Source of the DNA: Nitrospirota bacterium
Lineage (GTDB): Bacteria; Nitrospirota; Thermodesulfovibrionia; Thermodesulfovibrionales; Dissulfurispiraceae
NCBI GenBank assembly: GCA_004321915.1
Contig: SCQE01000030.1
Location: forward strand, 1-64,000
Direction: 5' to 3'
Length of the DNA: 64,000 nt
Position numbers and translations under genes: made by a program. This document shows, piece by piece, positions 44,610 to 53,102 of the stretch. The stretch's first letter is position 1, and the number at the start of each line of letters is the position of its first letter. The notes beneath the pieces are model-generated. The model did no database searches, had not been told where the DNA came from, and saw nothing but the letters and a program-made list of their open reading frames with translations.

Positions 44610-45584
44610 ACGAAAACCATTGAACTTATTTTAGACGAAGAAAAGGAGTATCCTTTTCTTCACGGCGGGCTCGACAAAACCTTCAGGGTCATGGAAGAGG
44701 AGCTGGGGGTCGCAATCAGCATACGCGGAAACAAACTGATCCTGCAGGGAGACAACGGCAAGACCGAAACCGCAGAAAAGCTGGTCCAAGAGATGCGCGA
44801 AATAAATGCAAAGGGATATTGCCTTAAGCCGGAAGACATATCCTACGCGATACGGTCTTTAAATGCAGGCGAGGAACTTTCTTTAAAAAGCCTTTTTTCC
44901 ACAAATATTGCGGTCTCGTCTAAAAAACGTTTTATAATCCCAAAGACAGAAAACCAGCGCCGGTATATAGAGGCCGTCAGCAAACATGATATTGTTTTCG
45001 GCATCGGCCCGGCAGGCACAGGCAAGACCTATCTAGCAATGGCCATGGCTGTAAACGCTTTTCTGACAAAACAGATCTCGAGAATTGTACTTGTACGGCC
45101 GGCCGTAGAGGCTGGAGAAAAATTAGGCTTTCTCCCGGGCGACATAGCCGAAAAAGTAAGCCCCTATCTCAGGCCTCTTTATGACGCGCTTTATGACATG
45201 ATGGAGATAGAAAAAGCTACAAAGCTTATAGAGCGCGGCATAATAGAGATCGCGCCCCTTGCCTTCATGCGGGGAAGGACCCTGAACGACTCGTTTATAA
45301 TTCTGGATGAGGCACAGAACACGACCCCGGAGCAGATGAAAATGTATCTTACGCGACTCGGCTTTTCTTCTAAAACCGTAATTACCGGCGATATAACGCA
45401 GATAGACCTTCCGACAGGCAAAAGTTCCGGTCTTGTAGAAGCAATAAAAATTTTGAAAGATATCGACGAAATAAAAATAGTTTATTTTTCCGAGCGGGAT
45501 GTTGTAAGACATAAACTCGTTCAGACAATTGTAAGGGCGTATGAAAGACACGAAAAACGGCTCGCAGAAGACGGCGCCAATTAA
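44610..45584 (+). CDS. phoH: PhoH-family ATPase (YbeZ), unusual start
   Basis: A P-loop ATPase linked to rRNA maturation together with YbeY, encoded 1.5 kb downstream. Motifs: GIGPAGTGKTYLAMAMAV, VRPAVEAGEKLGFLPGD and FIILDEAQNTTPEQMKMYLTR. The first ATG in frame (44691) would omit the conserved start KTIELILDEE..FLHGGLDKTF. That block is in frame from about 44610, but no ATG, GTG or TTG exists in frame back to the stop at 44577. GGAGG (44601-44605) suggests initiation at ACG 44610 or ATT 44619. A single-base assembly error is an alternative, since ATG 44599 lies in another frame. Confidence 0.85.
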   Translation, partial: TKTIELILDEEKEYPFLHGGLDKTFRVMEEELGVAISIRGNKLILQGDNGKTETAEKLVQEMREINAKGYCLKPEDISYAIRSLNAGEELSLKSLFSTNIAVSSKKRFIIPKTENQRRYIEAVSKHDIVFGIGPAGTGKTYLAMAMAVNAFLTKQISRIVLVRPAVEAGEKLGFLPGDIAEKVSPYLRPLYDALYDMMEIEKATKLIERGIIEIAPLAFMRGRTLNDSFIILDEAQNTTPEQMKMYLTRLGFSSKTVITGDITQIDLPTGKSSGLVEAIKILKDIDEIKIVYFSERDVVRHKLVQTIVRAYERHEKRLAEDGAN

Positions 45585-47196
45585 AAAACCCAAGAGCCTC
45601 GTCGAGAGGCTCAACGATTACAGGGACAGCCATAAGGACGATATGTCCAAGGTCTTTGTGCTGCTCGTGCTCGGACTTGTCTCTGCTTTTATAATCGCCG
45701 AGAACAGGAACATCGACAGTTTCGTAGGCAGTTTCCTGATAGCTGCTTTTATTCTCTTGTTCTTTTACAAAGACATCCGGCGTTACAAACCGCTCTATTT
45801 AAAAGACTACAAAATGCTTTTGCTTCTCGGTTTGCTCGTTTCAGGGACCCTGCTTCTAGGCCGGGTGTCCGCCTATCTTTTATCGGGCCTCCAAAGGGGC
45901 CTCGACCTCCCCGGAGGGGACACTTCCATTTTCGGCATCCCGATCCCGCTCGGAGCAATGTTGGTCGCCATGATATTCGATTTCCACACCGCTATGACCT
46001 TTTCGTTCGCCATAAGCCTGCTTAGCGGCATCTGGCTTAACAATCCTTATATCGCCATTTATGCGTTTTTCGGCAGCCTTACCGCGGCCTTCAGCGTAAT
46101 ACGCTGCAAAAAGAGATCGGCGCTTATCAAGGGCGGACTTTGGGTCAGTCTTGTAAATATTACGGCTGCCGAAATTATCGTTTTAACCAACGGGACACTG
46201 TTCTCGCCCGAAGCATTATATGCCTTCATGTTTGCCCTTATATCCGGAATTTTTGTGGCAGCCTTGATCTCGGTGCTTTTGCCCATACTCGAATTCATCT
46301 TTGGAATAACAACTGACATAAGCCTCATAGAGCTCCTCGACCTCGACCAGCCCCTCATGAAGAGCCTTATGATAAACGCCCCCGGCACATACCACCACAG
46401 CGTGATAACCGGAACTCTGGCAGAATCGGCGGCCGAAGCTGTCGGCGCCAATCCTCTGCTCGCTAGGGTATGCTCGTACTACCATGATATCGGAAAGATC
46501 AAAATGCCCGAATATTTCGTCGAAAACCAGAGGCATTCGATAAGCAAGCATGATAAGCTCACTCCGAGCATGAGCAGCATTATACTGACCGCCCATGTGA
46601 AAGAGGGCATAGAACTCGGCAAACAATACAAGCTGCCCCAATCGGTCATGGACATTATCCGGCAGCACCACGGCACTTCGCTGATCACATATTTCTACCA
46701 GAAGGCGCTTGAGTCAAACACCGAGGGGGGCCTTTCCAAGGAGAGCTACCGGTATCCGGGCCCCAAACCGCAATCCAGAGTTGCCGCTCTCGTAATGATG
46801 GCCGATGCCGTAGAAGCGGCGTCGAGGTCTTTGACCGACCCCACCCCTGCAAGGATTTCCGCCCTTGTGGACAGGATTATAAACAATATTTTCCTCGACG
46901 GACAGATAGACGAATGCGAGTTGACATTGAAAGACCTGTCCGAAATCAAAAAGAGATTCAATTTTATTCTTACCAGCATCTTCCATAAAAGGATCGAATA
47001 TCCGGAGATCGACCAGAAAAATCTGACGCATAAAGCCGACATATCGCTTGTGGAGGCTGCGCCCGAAAAAAATACACCCAAGGCGACAGGAAATGGAAAT
47101 ATCAATAAGGAACCGTCAAAGGACGATAAAGATAAACCCGCTGAGAATAAAAAAAACGGTCAGCAGGGCACTAGCGCATTTAGTCCGGACAGATAA
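45541..47196 (+). CDS. PgpH/YqfF-like membrane HD phosphodiesterase
   Basis: A 551-residue protein. About seven to eight hydrophobic segments span residues 35-270. A cytoplasmic HD domain follows: APGTYHHSVITGTL, YYHDIGKIKMPEYFVENQ, LTAHVKEGIELGKQYKLP and IRQHHGTSLI. Family members hydrolyse c-di-AMP in Firmicutes. The N-terminal extracellular 7TMR-HDED domain of full-length PgpH is missing, so this is a short form. The C-terminal 60 residues are Lys/Asn-rich. It overlaps phoH by 44 bp and ybeY by about 100 bp. Confidence 0.88.
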   Translation: MKDTKNGSQKTAPIKKPKSLVERLNDYRDSHKDDMSKVFVLLVLGLVSAFIIAENRNIDSFVGSFLIAAFILLFFYKDIRRYKPLYLKDYKMLLLLGLLVSGTLLLGRVSAYLLSGLQRGLDLPGGDTSIFGIPIPLGAMLVAMIFDFHTAMTFSFAISLLSGIWLNNPYIAIYAFFGSLTAAFSVIRCKKRSALIKGGLWVSLVNITAAEIIVLTNGTLFSPEALYAFMFALISGIFVAALISVLLPILEFIFGITTDISLIELLDLDQPLMKSLMINAPGTYHHSVITGTLAESAAEAVGANPLLARVCSYYHDIGKIKMPEYFVENQRHSISKHDKLTPSMSSIILTAHVKEGIELGKQYKLPQSVMDIIRQHHGTSLITYFYQKALESNTEGGLSKESYRYPGPKPQSRVAALVMMADAVEAASRSLTDPTPARISALVDRIINNIFLDGQIDECELTLKDLSEIKKRFNFILTSIFHKRIEYPEIDQKNLTHKADISLVEAAPEKNTPKATGNGNINKEPSKDDKDKPAENKKNGQQGTSAFSPDR

Positions 47197-47566
47197 AGAC
47201 CTGAAAGTCTGCGCAGACCGCTTGGAACTGAGCGTGGCGCTGCTCAACAACAGGGCCATACGGAATCTGAACCGCGATTACCGGGGCCTTGATAAAGTTA
47301 CGGATGTGCTCTCTTTTCCTCAAAACGAACCGTTTTGCCTTTCTAAAAACAGCAGGCTTCCCGTGCATTTAGGAGATATCGCAATAAGTGTTCCGCAGGC
47401 AAAGAAGCAGGCCGCAGAGTACGGCGTCGGTTTTTACGAGGAACTATCGCGTCTTCTTGTGCATGGTTTTTTACACCTGCTAGGCCATGACCACGAAGAA
47501 GGCGGGTATAAGGCTTTTAAAATGCGGAAACTTGAAAAAAAGATTATGGAGGAAGTATGCCCCTGA
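47093..47566 (+). CDS. ybeY: Endoribonuclease YbeY
   Basis: A zinc-dependent RNase in 16S rRNA 3'-end maturation, 157 residues. The metal motif is HGFLHLLGHDHEE and DKVTDVLSFP is the family block. I start at ATG 47093 (MEISIRNRQ), preceded by GACAGG. An upstream Met at 47048 would add a non-homologous extension. It overlaps the HD phosphodiesterase gene and DgkA gene, in the usual phoH-pgpH-ybeY-dgkA order. Confidence 0.95.
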   Translation: MEISIRNRQRTIKINPLRIKKTVSRALAHLVRTDKDLKVCADRLELSVALLNNRAIRNLNRDYRGLDKVTDVLSFPQNEPFCLSKNSRLPVHLGDIAISVPQAKKQAAEYGVGFYEELSRLLVHGFLHLLGHDHEEGGYKAFKMRKLEKKIMEEVCP

Positions 47567-48255
47567 GACGCTGGATAGACAGCGCCAACAATGCGATAGA
47601 GGGCATTCTTCACGCGGCCAAAACACAGCGCCACCTGAGATACCATCTCTATTCCGCGGTTGCAGCGCTCATGCTCAGCTATGCTCTCGGTCTGGACCGC
47701 ACGGATTTTCTGATAATCGCAGTAGCGGTCATTCTTGTCCTGCTTGCCGAGATGCTCAATACCGCAGTCGAATACGTAGTCGATATTCTTTCTCCCGAAT
47801 ACCATGAGAAGGCCCGGACGGCAAAGGACGTTGCTGCAGGCGCGGTGCTGATGACCGCCTTTGGGGCTGCGGTCATAGGCTATATAACCCTTTTCCCGTA
47901 TTTAAAAAAGATTTTCGATTCCGGAATTCATATAGCAAAACATTCAAAAGAAGAGATTGCCCTGATAGCGCTGGTCCTCGTGCTGATTTCCGTTATCGTC
48001 CTCAAGGCTTACACCGGCAAGGGGCATCCCCTAAGCGGCGGCATGCCGAGCGGGCACGCAGCCATCGCTTTCTCGGCATGGGTCGCGGTAACCCGCATTA
48101 CAGAAAGCTTCGGTGTTTCGTTGGTATGTTTCGGTTTGGCGGTAATCATCGCCCAAAGCAGGATAACGATCAAAGCCCATACGCCGCTTGAAGTCATTGT
48201 CGGCTCTTTACTCGGGGCCGGGATAACTTTTATGCTATTTGAGATTTTTTACTGA
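47557..48255 (+). CDS. Diacylglycerol/undecaprenol kinase fused to PAP2 phosphatase
   Basis: A 232-residue membrane protein with two opposing activities. The N-terminal 120 residues are a DgkA-type kinase (NAIEGILHAAKTQRHLRYH; LAEMLNTAVEYVVDIL; KARTAKDVAAGAVL). The C-terminal half is a PAP2 phosphatase with GMPSGHAAIAF and SRITIKAHTPLEVIVG, although the first PAP2 motif KxxxxxxRP is not clear. It probably cycles undecaprenol and its phosphates. It overlaps ybeY by 10 bp. Confidence 0.9.
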   Translation: MPLRRWIDSANNAIEGILHAAKTQRHLRYHLYSAVAALMLSYALGLDRTDFLIIAVAVILVLLAEMLNTAVEYVVDILSPEYHEKARTAKDVAAGAVLMTAFGAAVIGYITLFPYLKKIFDSGIHIAKHSKEEIALIALVLVLISVIVLKAYTGKGHPLSGGMPSGHAAIAFSAWVAVTRITESFGVSLVCFGLAVIIAQSRITIKAHTPLEVIVGSLLGAGITFMLFEIFY

Positions 48256-48257
48256 TT

Positions 48258-49148
48258 ATGAAAATTCCTTTACAAGAAAAAATTGCCGGATTCATCGAAG
48301 GGCTCATCGAGCATTCGAAGGGTTTTATCCTTGCGGTAATCGCCGTTGTTGCCGTTTTAGGACTTTTGACCGGCTATCGTTACTACCGCTATACCGAAGA
48401 CGACCCCCATTATTGCGCTTCCTGCCATCTTATGCAGGAGGCATACAAGGAATGGGAACGCGGTAAACACGGCGAGGTCCTCTGTCAGCAATGCCACAGC
48501 CTGACCATGCTCGAGCAAAACAAACTGCTTATGGCTTATGTGCTGCAGGGGAATAAGCCCCTGTCCCAAACCCACGGCAGAGAGAAGCCTTGGGCTGCGT
48601 GCAAAAAATGCCACGCCGGAGAAATGGCCCAAGGGTCGCTGACCATAAAAAAATCCCGGGGACACGATTTGCATATTGCGGTAAAAAATATCGGCTGCAA
48701 GACCTGCCACGAAAGCTCCCTGCACAATTTCAAGCCGAACGAAAAGGCCTGTCAGGAATGTCATAAAGACAAAGGTGTGCACGGCATAGGAATGGAGGCA
48801 TTCTCCTGCCTGAAGTGCCACTCTTTTTCCGAAAAAACACAAGCGATGATACCTAAAGACAGATGCATAAAATGCCACACCAAAATACAATCTACCGGCC
48901 CCATGTCAGGCCTCATGTGCCGGCAATGCCATAAGCCGCACAAAAAAATTATTCCCAAAGAAACCGACTGCATAAGCAATTGCCACCATAACGAGGCTAC
49001 AACCGGAAAACACGGGCTGCATGCAAAACTATCGCTGCATTGCCTCGACTGCCATAAGCCGCACTCATGGACTGTCACGGAATCGAAGGCAAAGCGACTC
49101 TGTTCAAAATGCCACGCTTACAAAGCGCCTGCGACGTTTGTTTACTAA
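48258..49148 (+). CDS. Membrane-anchored 11-haem c-type cytochrome (NapC/NrfH-like)
   Basis: A 296-residue protein. One N-terminal membrane helix (FILAVIAVVAVLGLLTGYRYY) anchors a periplasmic domain with ten CxxCH motifs (CASCH, CQQCH, CKKCH, CKTCH, CQECH, CLKCH, CIKCH, CRQCH, CLDCH, CSKCH) and one CxxxCH (CISNCH). The first part resembles NapC/NirT quinol dehydrogenases. The rest resembles multihaem electron carriers. It likely passes electrons from the quinol pool to a periplasmic reductase. No reductase gene is adjacent. A haem-sensing two-component system is next. Confidence 0.93.
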   Translation: MKIPLQEKIAGFIEGLIEHSKGFILAVIAVVAVLGLLTGYRYYRYTEDDPHYCASCHLMQEAYKEWERGKHGEVLCQQCHSLTMLEQNKLLMAYVLQGNKPLSQTHGREKPWAACKKCHAGEMAQGSLTIKKSRGHDLHIAVKNIGCKTCHESSLHNFKPNEKACQECHKDKGVHGIGMEAFSCLKCHSFSEKTQAMIPKDRCIKCHTKIQSTGPMSGLMCRQCHKPHKKIIPKETDCISNCHHNEATTGKHGLHAKLSLHCLDCHKPHSWTVTESKAKRLCSKCHAYKAPATFVY

Positions 49149-49196
49149 TTTTGGCATTATTGCAAAAAAACGACACCCTTTGGCATTATTGCAAAA
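49149..49196. promoter_or_regulatory. Two tandem dyad sites, probable enhancer (UAS) for the sigma-54 regulator
   Basis: Site 1 TTTTGGCATTATTGCAAAA (49149-49167) and site 2 TTTGGCATTATTGCAAAA (49179-49196) are identical over 18 nt. Each is an imperfect palindrome, and they are 29 bp apart, close to three helical turns. They lie about 60-100 bp upstream of the predicted transcription start, the normal place for NtrC-type activators. The likely binder is the regulator at 51458. Confidence 0.6.
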
Positions 49197-49228
49197 GAAA
49201 ATCCCTTAAAAAACAGCAGAAACAATGC

Positions 49229-49244
49229 TGGTACGTTTCGTGCT
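49229..49244 (+). promoter_or_regulatory. Sigma-54 (-24/-12) promoter of the two-component operon
   Basis: TGGTACGTTTCGTGCT matches TGGCACG-N4-TTGCW at 14 of 16 positions. The invariant GG (49230) and GC (49242) are 12 nt apart. Transcription would begin near 49255, upstream of the repeat at 49279-49400. Confidence 0.65.
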
Positions 49245-49278
49245 TATTTTTTGCAGTCTTGTAAAAATTGCCTCTGGA

Positions 49279-49400
49279 CAGAAATGTAAAAAGCTTCGGA
49301 GGCAAGGCGCGCGATGCCCAAGGAATGAGGCGTACCGTTGGGTACGCTGCAGTGACGAGGGTTGAAGCGCAACGCAGCATACGGACTTTTTACATTTCTG
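49279..49400. repeat. 122-bp MITE-like element with perfect terminal inverted repeats
   Basis: CAGAAATGTAAAAAG (49279-49293) and CTTTTTACATTTCTG (49386-49400) are perfect inverted repeats. The GC-rich interior contains a smaller hairpin CGTACCGTTGGGTACG. It has no coding capacity. It lies in the leader between the predicted start site and the kinase gene, so it would be transcribed and could fold. It belongs to a different family from the elements at 1 and 12549. Confidence 0.8.
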
Positions 49401-49416
49401 TTGTTAAAGGGGAGGC

Positions 49417-51468
49417 ATGAAAGGCTACTTCCTTATTGTCAGCATAATTGTCGCCATAATTTCCATTCTGGTCACGTTGAATGTATTTTTTCAGCAATCG
49501 CTACAGATGGAAATCGCCGAGCAGTTCAACAAAGAACAGCTTCTTCTATCGAGGTCGATCGCGAACAACATCCGGTCTTATCTCCAGTTTATGAAAGAAG
49601 AGGCGCTTGAGGTGGCGCACGAATTTGCCGAAAAACCCTACACGAGCAGAGCGATTTTCGAGGAGATCACTCAAGAGGAGATGAAGCACAAGGGCGTCCT
49701 CAAGACCGTGACCGGTCTCATCGATTCCGAGGGAAGAGTTGTGGTGATAAACGGCAACAGGGAATTGATCGGACAAGTGCTGCCCGAAATCGTATCGACC
49801 GGGAAAGCCTTACCGAATAAAAACGTCTCTATGATAAGCGCACCCGAAAGCGTAACGATTGTGGCGCCGGTTTACAGACAAAACAGATTATGCAATATAA
49901 TCTTCATTTCTTTTGCGGTTACGGACATAGCAAACCATTTTCTAGAAAACGTACGCGCAGAAAGCTCGGGATATGCATGGATGATCAACAGAAACGGCGA
50001 TCTGCTTTATCATCCTACGCATCCTGAGATGATCGGGAGGAACCTTTATAAGGCGGACGCCTCCTGCTTTAAATGCCACCTGAGTTTTGATTTTGAAAAA
50101 AAGATGCTCGAAGGCAAAAGCGGCAACTACGGGAGATATATTGCTCCGCACGGCGAGGACAAGATTCTGGCGTTTGCGGATGTTGACAGAGAAGGTCTTT
50201 CTTGGCTTGTGGTCATGTCATCGCCGTACTCGGACATAACACGCGTTACGGGCCAGAGCATGAAACTCTATTCGTACCTGATCATCTCCATTTTTGTCGC
50301 GACAACCGTAGTCTCGGCGATCCTTATCGTAATGAACAAAAAAAGGATTCAGGCCATCGAACTTGAAAAAAGACAGCGGGAGCTTGAACATTACACTCAG
50401 GACCTTGAAAATAAGGTTGCGGAACGGACCGCAGAACTGAAAGGCGAGAAAGAAAAGCTCGATACCATCGTCAGCACAATCGGCGGGGGCCTTGTGCTTA
50501 TGGACAAAGACGGAAAGGTCCAGTGGACCAACAATGCGGTAAGGGACATGGCCGGCATAGACATAACCGGAATGAACTGCGAAGATGTCTGTAAAGACTG
50601 CCACATATCCGGCACATATATAAAAGACGGAATAGAGACGATGGTCATGTCAAACCTCTTCGGAAAAAACAATGTATTTTTTCAGGTGACCACCGCGCCC
50701 ATCAAAAGCGATGACGGGGCCGTTCACGGATATATCAGACTGGTCCAAGACATTACCGAAATCAAAAAAATGGAGGAGCAGATAATACATTCCGAAAAGC
50801 TCGCCTCTATCGGGCGGCTTGCGGCCGGAATAGCGCATGAGATAGGAAACCCGATGACCTCTATCTTCTCTTTTGTCCAGATACTTAGAGAAAGCGAAGA
50901 GGACAAATTCAAGAAAGACAGCCTCGATACGATATATTTCCATGTAAACAGGGTGTCGGAGATACTTAAGCAGCTTTCAGGATTTTCCAAAATGCCTGCT
51001 GGAGAACCCAAAGAATGTCACATAAACGAAGTGATAGAGACCTCGCTGAACCTTATACAGTACGACAAAAAAGCCAAGAACGTTACGATCAAAAAAGACC
51101 TTGCCGATAATATTCCTGTCTTGACGCTGGACGGCAACCAGCTTTCGCAGGTCTTCGTAAACCTGATACTTAACGCTTTTGACGCGATAATGGATGACGG
51201 GAGCCTTGAGGTCAGAAGCTATGTTTCAAACGGTAATGTCGTAATAGCGTTCCGGGACACCGGCGTCGGTATTTCGAAGAGCGACCTTGCAAGGATCTTC
51301 GACCCCTTCCACACGACCAAAGAAAAAGGTACCGGGCTAGGTCTGGCGGTAAGTTATAACATCATCAAGAAAATGAACGGCACGCTTACGGTTGAAAGCG
51401 AGCAGGGCAAGGGCGCAACCTTTTTAATCACATTACCCCTGAAAGGACCCATTTCAAATGAAACCTAA
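49417..51468 (+). CDS. Sensor histidine kinase with haem c motif in a periplasmic Cache domain
   Basis: A 683-residue membrane kinase. Membrane helices at about 4-25 and 284-305 enclose a dCache-type periplasmic domain carrying CFKCH (217-221), a covalent haem c motif. Then come a coiled coil, a PAS domain (357-450) with a second motif CxxxCxxCH (C388, C392, C395, H396) on the cytoplasmic side, HisKA with His474 (GIAHEIGNP), and HATPase_c (N-box NLILNAFDAI, G1 DTGVG, G2 GTGLGLAV). It likely senses redox state or a haem ligand such as NO or CO. The stop overlaps the regulator gene by 11 bp. GGGGAGG precedes ATG. Confidence 0.9.
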   Translation: MKGYFLIVSIIVAIISILVTLNVFFQQSLQMEIAEQFNKEQLLLSRSIANNIRSYLQFMKEEALEVAHEFAEKPYTSRAIFEEITQEEMKHKGVLKTVTGLIDSEGRVVVINGNRELIGQVLPEIVSTGKALPNKNVSMISAPESVTIVAPVYRQNRLCNIIFISFAVTDIANHFLENVRAESSGYAWMINRNGDLLYHPTHPEMIGRNLYKADASCFKCHLSFDFEKKMLEGKSGNYGRYIAPHGEDKILAFADVDREGLSWLVVMSSPYSDITRVTGQSMKLYSYLIISIFVATTVVSAILIVMNKKRIQAIELEKRQRELEHYTQDLENKVAERTAELKGEKEKLDTIVSTIGGGLVLMDKDGKVQWTNNAVRDMAGIDITGMNCEDVCKDCHISGTYIKDGIETMVMSNLFGKNNVFFQVTTAPIKSDDGAVHGYIRLVQDITEIKKMEEQIIHSEKLASIGRLAAGIAHEIGNPMTSIFSFVQILRESEEDKFKKDSLDTIYFHVNRVSEILKQLSGFSKMPAGEPKECHINEVIETSLNLIQYDKKAKNVTIKKDLADNIPVLTLDGNQLSQVFVNLILNAFDAIMDDGSLEVRSYVSNGNVVIAFRDTGVGISKSDLARIFDPFHTTKEKGTGLGLAVSYNIIKKMNGTLTVESEQGKGATFLITLPLKGPISNET

Positions 51469-52807
51469 AATCCTTGTTGTCGATGACGAACCCGATATCT
51501 GCCGCGCGCTCGACCTGCTGCTGACAAAGGAAGGGTATGCGGTGACCACGCTTAACAGCGGAGAAGACGCTTTGGAACAGATATCGAAAGAGACCTTCGA
51601 TGTAGTGCTGACCGATTTAAAGATGGGCAAAATTGACGGGTTTACCGTGCTTGAAAAAATAAAACAGTCGGCCCCCGACACCGTAGCGATAATGATGACC
51701 GCCTTTTCCTCCGTAGAATCCGCCGTGGAAGCCATGAAGAGGGGGGCCACAGACTATATTGTAAAACCTTTCCTGAACGAAGAGGTCAGGCTTACCGTAA
51801 GAAAAAGCCTCGAACACCGGAACGTGGTGAGCGAAAATATCGCCCTAAAACAAGAACGCAGCCAGAAGATGTCCTGCAGGGAATTCATAGCCGACTCTGA
51901 GCAGATGGTCAATATTCTCGATACCCTCGAAAAGGTCATACCCACTAAAAGCAATATCATGATCTTGGGGGAAAGCGGAACGGGAAAAGGGTTATTTGCC
52001 GAGCTTATACACTGTAACAGCCCGAGGAGAGACAAGCCTTTTATATCCATAAACTGCTCGGCGATTCCCGAAGGCCTGCTTGAATCTGAACTCTTCGGCT
52101 ACAAAAAGGGCGCTTTTACCGGGGCCGTAATAGATAAACCCGGCCTGATTCCGCTTGCGAACAACGGAACGCTTTTCCTAGATGAGATAGGGGACATGCC
52201 GCTTGCGCTGCAGGCCAAGCTGCTTAAAGTGCTTGAGACCGGCGACGTGCAGCCGCTTGGAGATACAAAGCTAAAGACGGTCGATATAAGGCTTATAACG
52301 GCAACAAACGTCGATATCGAAAGCAGGCTTAAGGAAGGCAAATTCAGAGAAGATCTATACTGGAGGCTCGATGTCATCGAGATAAAAATACCGCCGCTAA
52401 GAGAACGGCGCGAAGACATAGAAATACTTGCAATGCACTTTATGAAAAAGTTCTCCGACGAACACAAAAAAAAGATAAAGGGCTTCAACAAAGACACAAT
52501 GTCCATCCTCATAGGGTATGCATGGCCCGGAAATGTGAGAGAGCTGAGAAACGTGATCGAACGTTCCGTAGTGCTTACCGAAGGCGAAAAAATTTCTGTT
52601 CAGGACCTGCCCGAAAAACTCAGAAAGACCGAAAGCAGCATAGAAACATCCACGCTCAAGGCCTACATAAACGATTATGAAAAAAACCTGCTCCTTAAGA
52701 TTTATGCCTCTCACAACAAAAATAAAGAAGAAACCGCAAAGGCGCTCGGGATCGATCTTGCCACACTTTACCGGAAACTGAAAAAACACGGAATAGATGC
52801 GGAATGA
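51458..52807 (+). CDS. NtrC-family sigma-54 response regulator
   Basis: A 449-residue regulator. The receiver domain has phospho-acceptor Asp53 (VVLTDLKM). The AAA+ domain has Walker A GESGTGKG, the sigma-54 loop GAFTGA, Walker B GTLFLDEIGDMP and PGNVREL. The C-terminal Fis-type helix-turn-helix is KEETAKALGIDLATLYRKLKKHG. The Walker A Glu usual after GK is Gly here. Cognate partner of the overlapping haem-type kinase. It probably activates its own operon promoter at 49229 and perhaps the cytochrome circuit. Confidence 0.95.
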   Translation: MKPKILVVDDEPDICRALDLLLTKEGYAVTTLNSGEDALEQISKETFDVVLTDLKMGKIDGFTVLEKIKQSAPDTVAIMMTAFSSVESAVEAMKRGATDYIVKPFLNEEVRLTVRKSLEHRNVVSENIALKQERSQKMSCREFIADSEQMVNILDTLEKVIPTKSNIMILGESGTGKGLFAELIHCNSPRRDKPFISINCSAIPEGLLESELFGYKKGAFTGAVIDKPGLIPLANNGTLFLDEIGDMPLALQAKLLKVLETGDVQPLGDTKLKTVDIRLITATNVDIESRLKEGKFREDLYWRLDVIEIKIPPLRERREDIEILAMHFMKKFSDEHKKKIKGFNKDTMSILIGYAWPGNVRELRNVIERSVVLTEGEKISVQDLPEKLRKTESSIETSTLKAYINDYEKNLLLKIYASHNKNKEETAKALGIDLATLYRKLKKHGIDAE

Positions 52808-53100
52808 AAAAGATATTTTATTGCGGGTTCGGCGCCGGATTTGTTCTCGGAATCGCCGTTGCATTAAGCATGGACCTGCTGCTGGGAAAGACGCTCGGGT
52901 CAGGCTGGAGCGAGGCTGTTGCAAACGACTTGAACAGGGCGTTAAAAAGTTCTTATTCCCCGGACCATCCCTTGGTAATAATCCTATCTTTCGGGATGAT
53001 AGGAATTGTTGGTCTGATGGGCGGCCTGATGGGCGGAGGCTTCAGTTATGTTATCGGAAAGCTTTTCGGGACGCTTCAGCGCCATATACCGAAAAAATAG
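52804..53100 (+). CDS. Small membrane protein at the end of the two-component operon
   Basis: A 98-residue protein with two hydrophobic stretches: FYCGFGAGFVLGIAVALSMD near the N-terminus and a Gly/Met-rich IILSFGMIGIVGLMGGLMGG. I do not recognise a family. It overlaps the regulator gene by 4 bp, so it is part of the operon and might modulate the kinase. Confidence 0.65.
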   Translation: MKKIFYCGFGAGFVLGIAVALSMDLLLGKTLGSGWSEAVANDLNRALKSSYSPDHPLVIILSFGMIGIVGLMGGLMGGGFSYVIGKLFGTLQRHIPKK

Positions 53101-53102
53101 AT

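Noticed and set aside
49149-49196. TGGCATTATTGCA repeats read as sigma-54 promoters
   Set aside because: GG and GC are only 9 nt apart where 12 are needed; the words are palindromic and better explained as activator sites. The real -24/-12 match is at 49229.
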